Part shown: piece by piece, positions 1 through 12,383 of the stretch
Position numbering within the stretch: the first letter of the stretch is position 1
How the letters are laid out: every line of letters starts with the position of its first letter
Source: Rhynchopus sp. YZ270_cl-10
Taxonomy: Eukaryota; Euglenozoa; Diplonemea; Diplonemida; Diplonemidae
Length of the DNA: 64,000 nucleotides
NCBI GenBank assembly: GCA_964035575.1
Contig: OZ037897.1
Span: 1,054,001 to 1,118,000, forward strand
Direction: 5' to 3'
Translations under genes and position numbers: made by a program
Notes under the pieces: generated by a model
Database searches by the model: none
The model's input: only the letters and a program-made list of their open reading frames with translations
What the model was told of the DNA's origin: nothing

Positions 1-3000
1 AACTGCTCGCTGCCTGCGGTGCAGGCAAACTTCTCCACATACCAGCAACTCCATCTTTCACCGGATCTATGGCGTGGTGCCTTCTGCGTCGGAAGAGGTC
101 TCCTCACATTGAAGCTGACTGCAGATGCATTAGGTGCCGCAGTCTTCAACCCACCCGGTACAGAGAACAACACTGCCGCATGGGCATGTGACCAACCTCT
201 CGAGGTAGGTGCGTCTGCGACAGCGGCAGCAGCAGAGACAGAGGTTCTTCACACCGTCACACCATGGAAGCTGGACCCGCCCAATCCCAATGCACCGCGC
301 GATGCGACCTGCCAATGTGAGTATTATGAGGTGAGAGTCTCCTCCCTCCAGCCAGTCGGGTCTGCGAATGGTGCGTACCTCGACCGTGACCGCCGCAGCA
401 CCATTGCGATTGGATTGGCACGCTCCCCAACAGACGGCGGCGCGCCTTCGAAGTTCGTTTGGTGGAAGTCCGACGGCTCCTTTGCGTCAGAGCTTCGTTC
501 TGAAGGGGAGGGTGAAGCGGCGTCGTCGCCTGCACCAGGGCAGGGTAGGCCGAACTACGTAGGGTACACACCTGGCAATACCATTGGGTGTGGTGTGCTG
601 CGGGGGACGAATGAAGTGTTTTTTACAAGAAATGGGCATCTTCTTGGGTTCCACGCAGCGATTCCCGGTGGGGAGTGGTACCCCTCGATTTGGCTTGGGT
701 CGAAGGCAGTGCTGCAGTGTAGGTTCTGCCCGCCGTTCCGGTTTGCGTCGCGCCATCCATTTGTCCGCCCGCTCTCAGAGGTTGAGGTGCTGAACAGACG
801 TGTCCGTGCAGCAGCGTGGCGTACGATGTCCTCTGTTGCCTTCAAGGCAGCAAAGTACGACGTAACGCACCCAGATGTGATCAACCCCATCACCAGTCTG
901 ATCTCCTCTGGAATCGAAACCGTGCTGACGTCCTTCGGAAACAAGGTGAAGTGGATCCATGCCCGCGCAGCCCTCTCCGTTCTGGTTCGCGTTGCCGCAG
1001 GGAAAGGTGTGCTGAAGCCTTTGGTCATCGATGGGACAACCAAAGCGCTGTTCCGTCTTGCATGCGACTCTGATGCGCCGTTGGTGTTGCGGGTACAGGC
1101 GTTGGGTGTGCTGTGTCCTGTGGTGTCGCAGTCGCCGTGCAACATCTGGAAAGACATGATCCAATCGGTGCTAGACGCCAGAGCAGAGCAGGAAGGGAAG
1201 GACGTCGACACAACGTTGGTGTGGACAAGCAATGTCGGGCGCGCTGCAAGCCACCTCGGCATACGTGAGGAACCACTACCCCAGGTTGCTCCCATCGGCC
1301 CGGAGCTTCCGGGAAGCTCGACCATCCGACTGCTTGAGAACCTGATGGTGAAGTGCTCGCCCTTCCGGAGCACCGGGACCTCTGCGTTGGCAGTGGCGTC
1401 AAGCTGTTTGCTGCGTGCGCTGCTCTCCTCCCCATCCTGGCAGAAGACAATGTCGTTGACCCTCAGCGGGCACCTCCAGCGGTTTGCAGAGTCCATCACA
1501 AACCATCGCGACTCCTTCACCAACGTCATCGACTCCTCAGCGGGTACAGGCTTCTTCATTGCAATGCGCGTCTTAGGCGCGCTGCCTGCCTTGACAGAAT
1601 GCGGCATGCGGGTCTTGGTGCACAGCCCCGGAACCTCCCCCATGCAGGCAACTGTCACAGAATGGCACCCCACCCTGCCAAATGCTTGCGTCGTCGCCGA
1701 TGGTGTATCCCGTGAAGTTGCAGTCAGCAGGCTCGAACCTGCAGACGGACCTGCAGGAGGGTCCTGCCCCATGCCACCACCGAACACTGGATACCTCTTG
1801 AAGGCTGCGCTGGATGTAGCGGAGGCTGCGTTCGCTGCGTCGGAGCATCATGATACTGAAATCGAAACCGTCAAACAGCGGGTCAAAGAGCCGCTTCCGT
1901 ACCTCAAATGGCTTGCCGAGGTCTCCTGCGAAAAGGCATCTGACGCGCACTCCACAAGCAACTGTGTTGGCCTTCTCTACGCACTTCCCAATGTGACCGG
2001 CCGTTCCAGCGTTCTGCAGGACCCTGAGGTTCGCGGTGTCGTCTCTGCAAGCATCAGCAAATGGGTGTTGGTGCCTGCATTGAAGCTGGTGGAGGCATAC
2101 GCACTGTACTACCCGAAGGAGACGGCAAACGCTCTGTTGGAGAGAGAGGCGTTGGTGACAAAGATTGCCTCGAGTGTGTACACACCAAAGCGTGGGTGGG
2201 TGCCGGAGGTTGCGTTGGCACCGAGCAGGGCGCATCTCGAGGTGATGTCGGTGCATCAGATCCAGCAGTTGCAGCGCATGGATTGGGGGGTGCCCGAGGT
2301 GTCCCCGATGTCGTGGAAGACTCGCAAAAGGGGGAACGTACGTCAGCCCCTCCGTATCGAATCGCGTCTCGACTTCGTGCATCTGACAGAACGTGGTACG
2401 CACAGCTGCGACGGCTGCGGCTACCACCCACTCCAAGTCGACGTTGACTGGCAAATCGGATGGTTCCGCTGCAACACCTGCACAGACTTCGATCTCTGTG
2501 GTAGGTGCTTCAGACGTGGTGTGGTTCACGTCGACCACGGTCATACCTTTACTGACATCTCGCAACTCATCGCCCCGGTGCCTCAGGTATGTGGATATTT
2601 TTTTTTGAGGATGCTATGGTAAGCGAAAGGTGGCCAAGCATACCCGCGTTGCGGTGGTCAAATGTATTGTGAGGTTATTGTGTCATTTTGGCAAAGTTCT
2701 CTTGAAGGATTGTTAATGAAGGGTTAAAATTTGAAGAAGAAAAGAAAAATATGTCCACCACCCACAGAGCCCCCTGCAGGCCCCTGCCGACAGTGACGAC
2801 GCACCGCCCACCCCGTCTACACCCCGTACACCCTCCGACGTCAGCATCTCGACCTCGCGCACCTACCTCACCATGCTGCTTGCGGTATGCCTTAGATAAG
2901 AGTTACTCTCATAAAAGAGACACACACAATTCATCTTTCAATTCTTTCTTCCGACGTCGCAACATCTTTTTTTCATTTTTTTTTGAACCTCCTTTCCCGC

Positions 3001-6000
3001 GGATCTCTATTCTTCTTTTTACTCTCTATTTTGCTCTCTTTTAAGGATGCTGTGAAGAAAAAACCTACTATCTTGTGATAGTAGTCTATAATCAAACAAA
3101 ACTTTTTACTCTCTAATTTTTTGAAGCCCACTTACTCCCCCTTCTCCCTTCTCCCATCCCACCATTCCACAGGCTGGCGGTGAGACGGAGTTGACGTACC
3201 TCCAGACGCTTGCCTCTGACATGGCCAGTGGAGGCAGTGAGATTGCCTCTCTCTTCACCCTCACCCAGGAAACGCCACCTGCCGCCAACAAGCCTGCCTC
3301 CGCAATGCGCGCACAGGGTGCCGGCAGTGTGGGCGGCGGCACGCCGCAGAGTGTAAGCTCGTCTACCTCACCTACACCGGTCTCATTGACAAGCGGGATG
3401 CTGCCCCAGGCAGCGTCTGCTCCGACACCTGCCACGGAGACGCAAGAACAGCAGAGCAGAGAGGTCTCCGACTACGCGATGAACACAGCAGGCATTCCCG
3501 CCGCTAAAGGGCAGGATGGGTTGTACCACTGTGGTACCGTGGTCGACGGCGCGCAGTGCCGTTGTGGGTATTGCCAGATGTTCTCGACCAACCGTTGCGG
3601 GCCGAACAAAGGGTGTTCCTGTGCAGATTGTCAGGCATTGGATAGGTTAACCCCTGATTGCGTTGTGGATATCGCGGGGATCAACCATCAGGTCAGCAGC
3701 CTTGCCGCGCCGGACTTATGGATCAGTCTGTACGAAGTGTCCACTGCATTGGTTGCGACGTCATCGCGGCATATCATTTCTTTGCTTGTGTCTGACACTG
3801 CAGAAGGGTCGGATATTACAACGCCGACACAGCTTTCTGCGAAATTACCTGATTTGATGGATTGGAAGACACGTGGTTGGGAGCATGTTGGTGACTTTTT
3901 GACATGTCTTTGCGATCTGAACACAAACCCAAAGCTGAACACCACCGCCTGCATGTCGATTGTGGACAGTGTGATCTCGCGGGGTGGTGGGGTGGCGCTG
4001 CATACACTGATGGGGCGTTTGCTGGCAACGTGTTGTGAGGTGCCCCCAACAGGGCTGCAGACGTTCAACCACTGGAAGGTGTTGGGGCCCCCCTCGAACA
4101 GAAACGAATCGGTGCGGGTCAGCTCCGCTCCGTCGATGGCGGCTGCACAGTGCAACGTGCTGCGACCGCACCAAACCATTGTGGAGGTGCAGCAATGCGG
4201 GAAATGGCTGCGTCACCAACACGGGTGGTCCCCCATTGAGTGGAACGGAGTCCCCCTCCTGGCCCCCATGCAGAAGCAGCGCGAGGTGACGACATCGCGC
4301 AACTTCATCTTTGTCTCTCTCTTTGACAGCGGGCTTGCCATGCTGCGACCGTTGCTGCTGGACAAATTTGGTGCGATGGCACGCAACGGACGTTGGCCCC
4401 TCTCCCACGTCCTTCCTTCAAAGGCCTCTGCCGGACGGAAGGGGGTATCTGTGTTGGCAGCCCTGGTCGCCTGCGCGCATATGCACACCAAGACAAAGCG
4501 GCGCGATGCCTTAGCCTTGGTGGCAGACCTGGTGCAGGTGTACATGAAGCATTCTGAGGGGAACGGGCCTCCCCTGGCAGTGGTGGAAGGGGTGGAGGCC
4601 ATGTCGCCTCTCATCCTTCATGTGTTGAGTGCCTGCGAGACGGCGCCCCTCAGCAATGGTGCGGATGTCTGGCACGCAGCGTTGGAGTTGTTGGTGCGTC
4701 TGCGTAGGGGGCTTGCGTCTGCAGGCGCGTCAGACCTGCTCGACAGTGTCGTGAAGACACCCGAGGCTCGTAAGTCGAAGGACTCGCTCTTCAGCTTGGT
4801 GGAGTCGTTCGAAGACTGCGTGGAACGCATCTCCGGAAAGCCGTCCCCATTCCCCTCCATCATCACCACGCATAGGCGTGCAGAGGTTGCGCGCTCGTGG
4901 GATCAAATGCGGGACCGTGCAAGTCTCTTTGCAGGATCGCCAAGAAGGCGTGGCGAGTCTCTTACATACTCCTGCCCAACGTTTTTGCCGACACCAGGTA
5001 TGTTGATTGTGAGGGTTTTTATGTCAGATGTAAGCGAAATGGATGCAGGACTGAGGACTAAGCACGCGAAGCTTAGGATCATCTTATAAACGTTTCTTTC
5101 TTTCTATTCCCGATGTTTTCATTACAATGATACCACAAAAACCACCACAGTGCCCCCCGTCGACACTGGGCTGATCAACGCGTACAGATGGTCACGCCCG
5201 TCCGCGGTACGGGAGAGCGTTCACCCGGTGCTCTCGGTCAAGCAGTGGTCTGCACTGTCCCAGGTATGTCCACGTTTACATTTCTACTGTTGGCCGCAGG
5301 GCACTTGTACTGCTTTCATCCAGCTGGCATCGTACGTGGGTCAGTCGGAGGTGCCTGCATCACTAACCACAGGTTCTATTGCCCACATACTCATAAACCT
5401 CACAACCCACAACCCCTTCACAGCTGGTCAGCTCCACCATATCGAAGAGTGTGTTCCTGTTAAAGTTCAACCCAGATGCAGTGTACCGGTATGTTGTCTT
5501 CCCTCCTCTTCGTCCCACCCTTTGCAGCACGACCTGCGTTATAGCACATTTCAACCACTCTTTAGCCCAACCACTACCCGTAGTCGGTACTCCTGAAACT
5601 GGTCCTTTGCGTACATATTGCGTACTTCGTGCGCCTCATGGGGTTCTTTTTTTGGATTTTGTCGGAGTTGGTAGAAGTGGTCAGGTACACCCACAGGACG
5701 TGGTATTCCAGCTTCCCGGAGTGGTTTCTGAACTGGGCAGTGAAATGACCCAGTTTGCGGTTGTCTGTGATGTTGTCCGTTGCGGTACACAAATTATTCA
5801 CGAGGGCCATTTCCCCGTGAAACGGAGACGATGCGGTGAGGAACGCAAAATCACGGAGCCGCCACATTGCCAACACATTTCGACCTGGTACTCCGTCGCG
5901 TTGATGTTGGCCTGTTGGAGGGGGAGTGCAGATATCCCACATAGTGGTGTCCCTCGGCGCATGTACGCGTCGACATGTCCCCGTATGGTGTCCTGGCTGG

Positions 6001-8649
6001 CAAACGAGGAGGTGGTGCAAAAAATGGCGCTATCATCTGCCAAGTAGCAGAGCTCGTCATCAGCAAAAACAATTGCGTCACTAAGCGACGCCGTCACGTT
6101 TCCACCAGCCAATAGAAACAAGGGGCTGGTCATCAAAACCTCCAGCCCCTGCGCGAGACACGCTGCTTGCAAACCTTGTTTGCTATCGATCTGGACAGGC
6201 TCGAGGAAGGAGCGGTGTCCGTTCACAACAGTGGTGATTCTGATGATCGGCATTGTTGTATAGAGGGTAGAGACGTTAAGCTAGAGAAGGGGTAGGGAAT
6301 CTATTGGCGGGTGGTGTTTTAGGCTGGGGAGGATGGAAGGGGTGCAGACGGTCTTGTATTTTTTGGCTTGCGGGGGTTTTGGATATAGACCTAAGTCTTG
6401 GTTTTGTTTACATAAAGTGCTTCTGTTTTCTGTAGTCGTAACAATGTTGCACGCTGAACAACCCCCCCTCAGCGTTCCAACATTTTTACGACGTTGTTCA
6501 ATCAACTTTCACCCAATAATTACTCCTCTATCACTCAACAAATATTTTTTAACTCCCACCTTTCACAGAGCACTTCGCCACCATATCAACCCGACAAGCT
6601 CTGATGCGACGGGTATCACAGAGATTGCTGGGGGGATTTCAGTTCCCCTGCCTGATTTGACGAAGGCGGAGCTGAACGCATGCTTGACGACACTGCGCAA
6701 TGTGAACATCATGCTCCTGATGCCGATTGTGTACTTCATTGACCTCACACCGCACGGCATCCAGCACTCCCGCCTGTCGCAGAAGTTTATGTCGATCAAG
6801 GGGCTCCTCATCACAGAGTGCAAAGACGTTATCATCGAAAGCGCGTTGCGAACAACAGAGGTGGAACCTCCCTCCCGCCCTTGTCTCTCTTTCAATAGGT
6901 ACCCTACCTCGGGTGCAGATGGTATGGCTTTTTTGTTGTTTATTTTTTGCTGAAAATCAATGCTTGGCTTTGGAAAATAGGAGTAGGAACTTAATTACCC
7001 GAAAAAAGGGGAATGTTATGAAGCCCTTAAACCTTAGTTTTTTTTCAAAGCAATGGTAATATAAACGTCACAAAAAAACCAATTTGTTTTGTCTGAGGAA
7101 GGATCCATATTTTTGCATTTTTGCATTTTTCAAAAAACACCATTCCACAGAACTGCGTGTAGACTTCCTCGTGTCTGCTGCGTCTTCGTCCGCACGCACG
7201 AACCCACAGCAGCCCGCCAGCGGTGCTGTTACCACAACGCTCCTCCCGCAGCTGCACTCACACCTTTGCGATGGAAAGGTGCAGTTGGCGTGCCCGTCTG
7301 CGGCCTTTGTCGTCAAATTCCTCGGCGAAGAAGGCATCGACGTTGGTGGGCTGTACAAGGACCTGCTCTCCTCCATCTGCCAGGTATGCAAAAATTTGGA
7401 CAAAAACAAAAATTTACCAAAAACGAAAATGCAGGAACTCATCACCTCAAACCTCCTCATCGCATGCGACGACTGCCGCTTCTATCTCAACCACACCTGT
7501 ACCGGGGCTGATGTATGCTTCACTTCATCTATTTTTTTATATATCACAAACCCGCCATCTATCCCCACCGTCTACCTTACCCCCATCCGGTGGTGACATT
7601 GGGGGTTGAAAAAGACACAGAAATTAAATTTCTGCTTCAATTTTTAAATAAACCCACATCACACCCCAACCTTCCACACCAAATGGGTCATTGCGCTGGG
7701 AATAGCGTTTTTGCTATCCCCAAAAATGCTTTTATACACACACCCTGGTCAAAATGTATACTGGAATTAGCTCAAAAAAATCCCCCCCGAATTCTCCCAC
7801 TTGGTGGGATTACTCGGCGATTGTCGACACAACAAAACCCCCACCTAACAGGAACTTGCCCTACTTGGCACCCTCGGACGTCTTATGGGGTCGTGCCTGC
7901 GGACAGGGGATATCCTTGGGATGGACCTGCACCCGCTCTTCTGGAAGAAGCTTGCCTACGAACCGTGCGAGCCATCTGACCACTTTGACACAGAGTTCTT
8001 CAGGACCTTGGATATTACACGCACCTCGAACCTCACGGCTGAGCAGTTTGACGATCTCATGCTGGTCTTCGCAGTGCAGGGGCAGGCCGACAACGGCAGG
8101 GCCCCGGTCCAACATGATTTGATTCCTGGTGGTCGGAACATCCCGGTTACCTTGGCGAACCGCAATGAATATGCAGACCTGGCAGCGGAGATGCGTATTA
8201 AAGAAGGGGATCTGCAGATCAGCGTGTTGAGGCAGGGGATTTTGGAGGTGGTGCCGAATATTGTATTGGCGTTGTTGTCTGGGCATGAGCTGGCGACACG
8301 GGTGTGTGGACGGCAGGACATCGATGTGGATGAGCTGAAGAAGCATGCGCGCTACCACGAAAGCATTGCGGAGGAGGAGGCGGCGGATCTCTGGGTCGCG
8401 TTGCGGTCCTTTTCGTTGCTGGATAGGCAGAGGTTTTTGCGGTTTGTGACGGGAAGACCTCGGATGCCTCTGCACGTGACGCTGCAGATCCGTGTCGAAA
8501 GAACCGCAAACAAATTCAAAAAGGACTCCCTCCCCATGTCTCACACCTGCTTCAACACACTAAGCCTCCCACGCTACAGCGATGGTGCTACCCTCAGAAC
8601 ACAACTTCTCACCGCGATTCGTCACTGTGATACAACAGACGTGCATTAA
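1..8649 (+). CDS. Large HECT-type E3 ubiquitin ligase with SPRY and ZZ domains (5' end missing)
   Basis: HECT ligases take ubiquitin from an E2 onto a catalytic cysteine and pass it to a substrate. The frame is open from base 1, so the start lies outside the window. Exons by splice signals and phase: 1-2586, 2768-2884, 3173-4997, 5151-5263, 5424-5488, 6569-6921, 7151-7383, 7435-7512, 7852-8649, about 2055 residues. In order I see a SPRY-like region (about 480-740, motif VFFTRNGHLLGFH), a ZZ zinc finger (about 2400-2570, CDGC then CNTC and CGRC), a Cys-rich patch (about 3520-3640, CRCGYC then RCGPNKGCSC), and a HECT domain from about 6570. HECT marks are FLGEEGIDVGGLYKD, LGTLGRLMGSC and the C-lobe SHTCFN, with catalytic Cys codon 8548-8550. 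All exon phases agree. The domain mix suggests substrate recognition by SPRY and ZZ; the substrate is unknown. Confidence 0.9.
2885..3172 (+). other. HECT-gene intron with a small hairpin
   Basis: GTATGC donor and a pyrimidine-rich CCACAG acceptor. About 3067-3086 can form an 8-bp stem (CTACTATC, loop TTGT, GATAGTAG). No coding signal is seen. Confidence 0.6.
5264..5423 (+). repeat. HECT-gene intron containing a short interspersed repeat (family D)
   Basis: About 5310-5385 holds a sequence beginning TTTCATCCAGCTGGCATCGT and followed by a GTCAGTCGGAGGTGCCTGCATC-like stretch. Close relatives lie at about 11695-11750 and 44408-44480, both intergenic. This shows that a dispersed repeat family has entered an intron. 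Coding potential is absent. Confidence 0.6.
5551..6253 (-). CDS. Possible antisense gene nested in a HECT-ligase intron, unknown function
   Basis: The 1080-base intron 5489-6568 of the HECT gene carries a minus-strand frame with GC-rich third positions like the real genes here. It starts at ATG 6253 (MPIIRITTVVNGHRSFLEP) and runs 151 codons to 5798. A CWQCGG motif near its end could be half of a zinc site. A 37-base GT-AG segment (5801-5765 on the minus strand) would instead join it in phase to a second frame ending at 5551, giving about 221 residues with a charged tail (MYAKDQFQEYRLRVVVG). The other minus frame in this stretch also looks coding-like, so the splice is uncertain. I recognise no family. 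It could be a real nested gene, or an old inserted gene fragment. Confidence 0.42.
7384..7434 (+). other. Tiny 51-base HECT-gene intron, in frame and stop-free
   Basis: GTATGC donor and GCAG acceptor. The intron is a multiple of three without a stop, so retention would add 17 residues (a Lys/Asn-rich stretch) in the HECT N-lobe. The intron reading is preferred because HECT similarity continues smoothly across the splice. Confidence 0.6.
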
Positions 8650-10276
8650 ATGGGGATGAGAGAAGAAGAAGAAAAAAGGGTAGGATAATGGGGTACTACC
8701 TCTAGGTGAGAATGTGTGCCGAATAAAGAGGTTTGTGAAGGAGAATGTTTAGCACGCACAATTTTAGCTCTCTTTAGCTCTCAAATTAGCTCTCGTTTTT
8801 TTTCTCTCTTTTTTTTTCTCTTTTTTTTTTTTGATTTGGCTAACTAAAGAGGGAGGTCGTGTGGTTTGTGATAACAACAAAAGGTAGTGTGTTGGTTTTC
8901 GGTTATTGACCACGGTAAAAAAAGATTGTGAATAAAAAACAGTCTTTTTTTTTTGGGGACAACAGCATGGTAATACATGGCAGATTGTAAGTAAGGTTTT
9001 TTATTAACACATTGATGCCATCTCTAAGACAGGATGTGTGTATGTGTGTATAGGGTAGCATTCTCCATAAAGGTGTGTGTGTTTTTCCTTTCGATTTCTC
9101 AGCCCAAGAAAAAAAAAAAAATGTGTGATTTTTGTGTGATTGTGGTGTCGTGCTTATTTTTTTGCGCTTTAGCGCTGTCCTTAGCTAATAGAGTTGTTAA
9201 TTCCCTGCGAAAAAAAAATTAAAAAATGGGGGTGGAAAAAAAAAATTTTACAAACGTGCGAATGCAAACGAAGAAAGAGAGAGAAAAACTGACCAACGTA
9301 GCGGCCGGTATTAATAGTAACAGAGGATAGTCCCACTTTGGGTGCTCTTAGGTGGTTTGTACACAAAATGGAGGGAAAAAAACCTTTTTGGAGGAGATTG
9401 CACAAAACTGTGACAACACAGCCGAGGCAAACTACACTACTCCAACAATCTTATCATGAAATTCGTTCCGACTTTTTGTGTAGAACCCATCCTTGGAGCA
9501 GTGATTTTAGTCGATACTACAAAAAAAAATTTTTTTATAACGCACCCCATCCTGTTCTCAAGATTGTTTGGTTGTTTGCAGCCTTTTTTTCATGAAAACA
9601 CCCACAAAAAAGCAAACCCTCTTACGGATGAAGTGCCCCCATCACCACCACCACCACCACCCACTACGTCAAATATGAGTCCTAGCCTTTTTCAGTGACA
9701 TTGCTTGTTTACCCCCCCTTTTTTTCTCTTCAATATGGCGTTAGTGCCTGCCCAGGAGGTGGCGTACTACAGAAGTAACTTTACCCCGTCCCTGTTTTTT
9801 TACGGTTTACGGCTGTGACATCGTGCCTGAAATAATAGAATTTCACTTCTATTTGATCAAAAAAAAAAAAAAAATAGCCCCCGTTTTTTACGATGGCAAA
9901 AGCGCAATGGGGCTTGGGTCCATCTTACCCACAAAAAAAAAAAAAAAGTGGTGTTCATCCTCGGGTGTCTACACTAATAACCAAGTTTTCAAAAAAAAAG
10001 CAAATACTTCACACATTCTATGTGTTTTAATAACCCCACCCCCAATTCCGTTCGACGTTTTGACAGCCCTTTGTTATGTGGCTATACCCTTGCACGAGAG
10101 GTACATTTCATCTTTCAAGTTTTTTTTTTTTTTTTTTTCGGTTTTTTTTTTTTTTTTTGGGCAAGAGTATTTGCATTTTTCCATGCTGTAAAAAAAAAAT
10201 AATTCAATTTGTTGACTCTTTTTCTAAAAGAAGAAAAAGGAGAAAAAAATAGTATAGTGGAGCACACTCTAGGGTG
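8650..10276. other. Intergenic, AT-rich, homopolymer runs and short repeats
   Basis: No gene seen. Long A and T runs make spurious Phe/Lys frames. Repeat family A lies at about 9390-9455 (CGAGGCAAACTACACTACTC core). A copy of the related A' family lies at about 9948-10001 and ends in CCAAGTTTTC plus poly-A. A third repeat copy starts at about 10257 and is interrupted by the mobile element at 10285. Confidence 0.6.
9390..9455 (+). repeat. Short interspersed repeat, family A (SINE-like)
   Basis: Pattern GTGGAGATTGCACAAC, then CGAGGCAAACTACACTACTC, then CAACAATTTATC and an A-rich tail. Other copies: about 21340-21405, 32552-32620, 36518-36580 and 45491-45560, all in the same orientation. Fixed 5' start and A-rich 3' end suggest RNA-mediated copying. 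No clear A/B-box promoter found. Confidence 0.6.
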
Positions 10277-10284
10277 GCTACACT

Positions 10285-10398
10285 CAGGGCGTTCGCCCCG
10301 GGGCGAAAAATATTTTTTTTCGTTAAAAAAAATTTTTCCTGAAAAAATGACATTTTATTTCGCCCCAGGGCTTCGCCCCACCGGGGCGAAACCCTGTA

Positions 10399-10429
<31 letters not shown>

Positions 10430-11027
10430 AAAAAGGGGAGAAAAAAAAATAAAGAGAGGGAGATTTCTCCCCACCACCCTGTCGACCCCCCGGAGGGGGG
10501 GTCGCAGAGGGGTGTCCACTGTTCCGCAAACCCGCCTGCCGTGAGAGGAAGTTTCCCCAGCACTCCCGCTCCTCAATCCTGCAGTCTGGTGAAGCCCCTG
10601 TTATAGAAGGTGTCACTACTCGTGTCAACTCTACCTTCAACGGCAGAGAGACGTTTTAGTTTATTGAAAATAATCAAAATAAGGATGAAGTCTCATATGA
10701 CGGATGCCTCTCTCTTGTACATCTGTTTGATTAAACAACACAAAGAGACCCTCAGTGAGGGGGGATTGATGAAATTCTCCATCGTTTTGCTGGTTTTAGT
10801 CAGGAAAGTGCAGCTGTAATAGCACTTGTGCTGGGGAAGGGATCACGCGCAAATCGCAAATTTTTTTTGACCACTCAGTACCAGGGATTCACCCCCCACG
10901 AACTAGCTTCTCTCCGGCGGAAAATTTTTTTTGACCTATTTTAAGCACTAGTAAAAAAGCAAAAATTTCGGGTTTTTTGGCATTTCGCCACGATCAGGAA
11001 AAAACGATGGCGATAGCGAACGCCCTG
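10285..11027. mobile_element. Non-autonomous hAT-like DNA transposon, family 1 copy a
   Basis: The element has perfect 12-bp inverted ends, CAGGGCGTTCGC and GCGAACGCCCTG, and is flanked by the 8-bp direct repeat GCTACACT (10277-10284 and 11028-11035). The CAGGG end and 8-bp target duplication fit the hAT superfamily. At 743 bp with no transposase frame it is non-autonomous. It has an (AAAT)n-like run near 10397-10430. It sits inside a short interspersed repeat, and an uninterrupted copy of that repeat lies at about 12029-12100, giving a paralogous empty site. A near-identical copy lies in the opposite orientation at 40231-40968, so movement seems recent. Confidence 0.88.
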
Positions 11028-11035
11028 GCTACACT

Positions 11036-12381
11036 AATACAACCAAGTTTTCTAAAAAAAAAATATGCAGCACACACACATGCCTTCTTTCTTTCTATCC
11101 TTTCGACTCTCTCACTCCCATTCCCTTACCTGTACCAAAAAATAAAATAGTTTGATATGTTTTCAAAAAGAAGAAATGGTAAAGACTGTATGGCAGTTAC
11201 ACTCTACCAACAGATTTTTATTTTTTAAAGCAAATCACACAAAAAGGGTAGTGTGATTTCTTTGCGTTTTTTTCTTTTTGGGACAAATTTTTGTTTTTTC
11301 ATTCTTTTTTCCTCATAAAAAAAAAGGAGGGAAAAAAGACCTACAACGTTTTTCTCTGGTTCGGAACCAAATTAGCTAACAGTCTTTTGTATATCACACA
11401 CAAAAAAAAAAAAAAATCTTTACCTTTGAAATTCATTGGCCTTCGGGCATGTGTACAGAACTTCGTCCTCGGATGTGTGGTGATATAACGACAACCAAAA
11501 AAAGGGGGGATACATAGGTTGGTGCAGTCAACAGTAGACGAAAAACCCATGGGAGAACCACGGGAGAAACCCTGGGGGGGGGAAACTGGGTTGCTGACCG
11601 CACCAAAAAAACGGACATAGAAATTTTGATACGGAACGCATATCAAAATAAAACCGAACGTCTGGAGATGGGGAGGGGGGGAGTTTTTTTTTTGTGCTTT
11701 CATCCAGCTGGCATCGTGGGTCAGCTGGAGGTGCCTGCATCAACAACTTCACTTTTTTTTCTTCTTCTTTTTTTTTTGGCGGATGAAAGCCAAAAAAACA
11801 ATATGTGCTCGACTGAGGAGATGCGTTTTTAGCACGTTTCAACTCTTTTTTTTTTTGGCAGGTGATCTTGTCGTTGCTGCAGTTTAACTATGGGGGAGGT
11901 GGGAGGGGGGGGGGTGAACGCTGTGGAGGAGTTTCCACCGAAGCGTAGAGGACTGATAATAGTACTACACTAACACAATGACAAAAAAAAGGGGGGGTGC
12001 AAAAGAAAAAAAACAAAAAAAAAAAATAGTGGAGCACACTCTAGGGTGGCTACACTAATACAACCAAGTTTTCAAAAAAACAAAAAAACAAAAAAAAAAA
12101 GTTACTTTCCTTTGCGGACGACTTTTACCGTCCGTTATCTTTTCAGTACATTAGCCTTTCAGGCGACATTGAGTACAAGACCGTATTTTTGTTGACCAAA
12201 AAAAGCGGCAGGTTTTTCTTTTCTTTTTTTTCTACAAAATAAAAGGAGAAGGGGGGGTTTTTATGTGTTCTCCTACCCCCTTACAAACAAAAACAAAGAA
12301 CCCACCAAAAATGAACACTTTAAAAAAACGGAAATTTTTTTTATATATTTCGTCACCCCACCCCAACCCCCCCCACCCCCC
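11036..12381. other. Intergenic, repeat-rich, no gene seen
   Basis: Holds a family E fragment (about 11436-11475), a family D copy (about 11695-11750), another family E piece (about 12145-12185) and a complete A' repeat (about 12029-12100) that matches the flanks of the transposon at 10285-11027. Poly-A, poly-T and poly-G runs are common. Reading frames here are short and low in complexity. Confidence 0.55.
12029..12100 (+). repeat. Short interspersed repeat, family A'
   Basis: Begins GTGGAGCACACTCTAGGG and ends CAACCAAGTTTTC plus poly-A. Other copies at about 9948-10001 and 21411-21470, and one at 10257-11064 split by a hAT-like element. Shares the GTGGAG start and ACTACAC-like core with family A. 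Confidence 0.65.
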
Positions 12382-12383
12382 AC

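Noticed and set aside
555-1787. 410-codon minus-strand frame opposite the HECT gene
   Set aside because: Shadow of the plus-strand exon, which carries SPRY similarity and continues in phase through later exons.
10323-10640. 105-codon frame with an IYLFIYLFIY run, repeated at 40620-40898
   Set aside because: It lies within both copies of a non-autonomous transposon, is low in complexity and depends on a variable TTTA run, so it is not a transposase.
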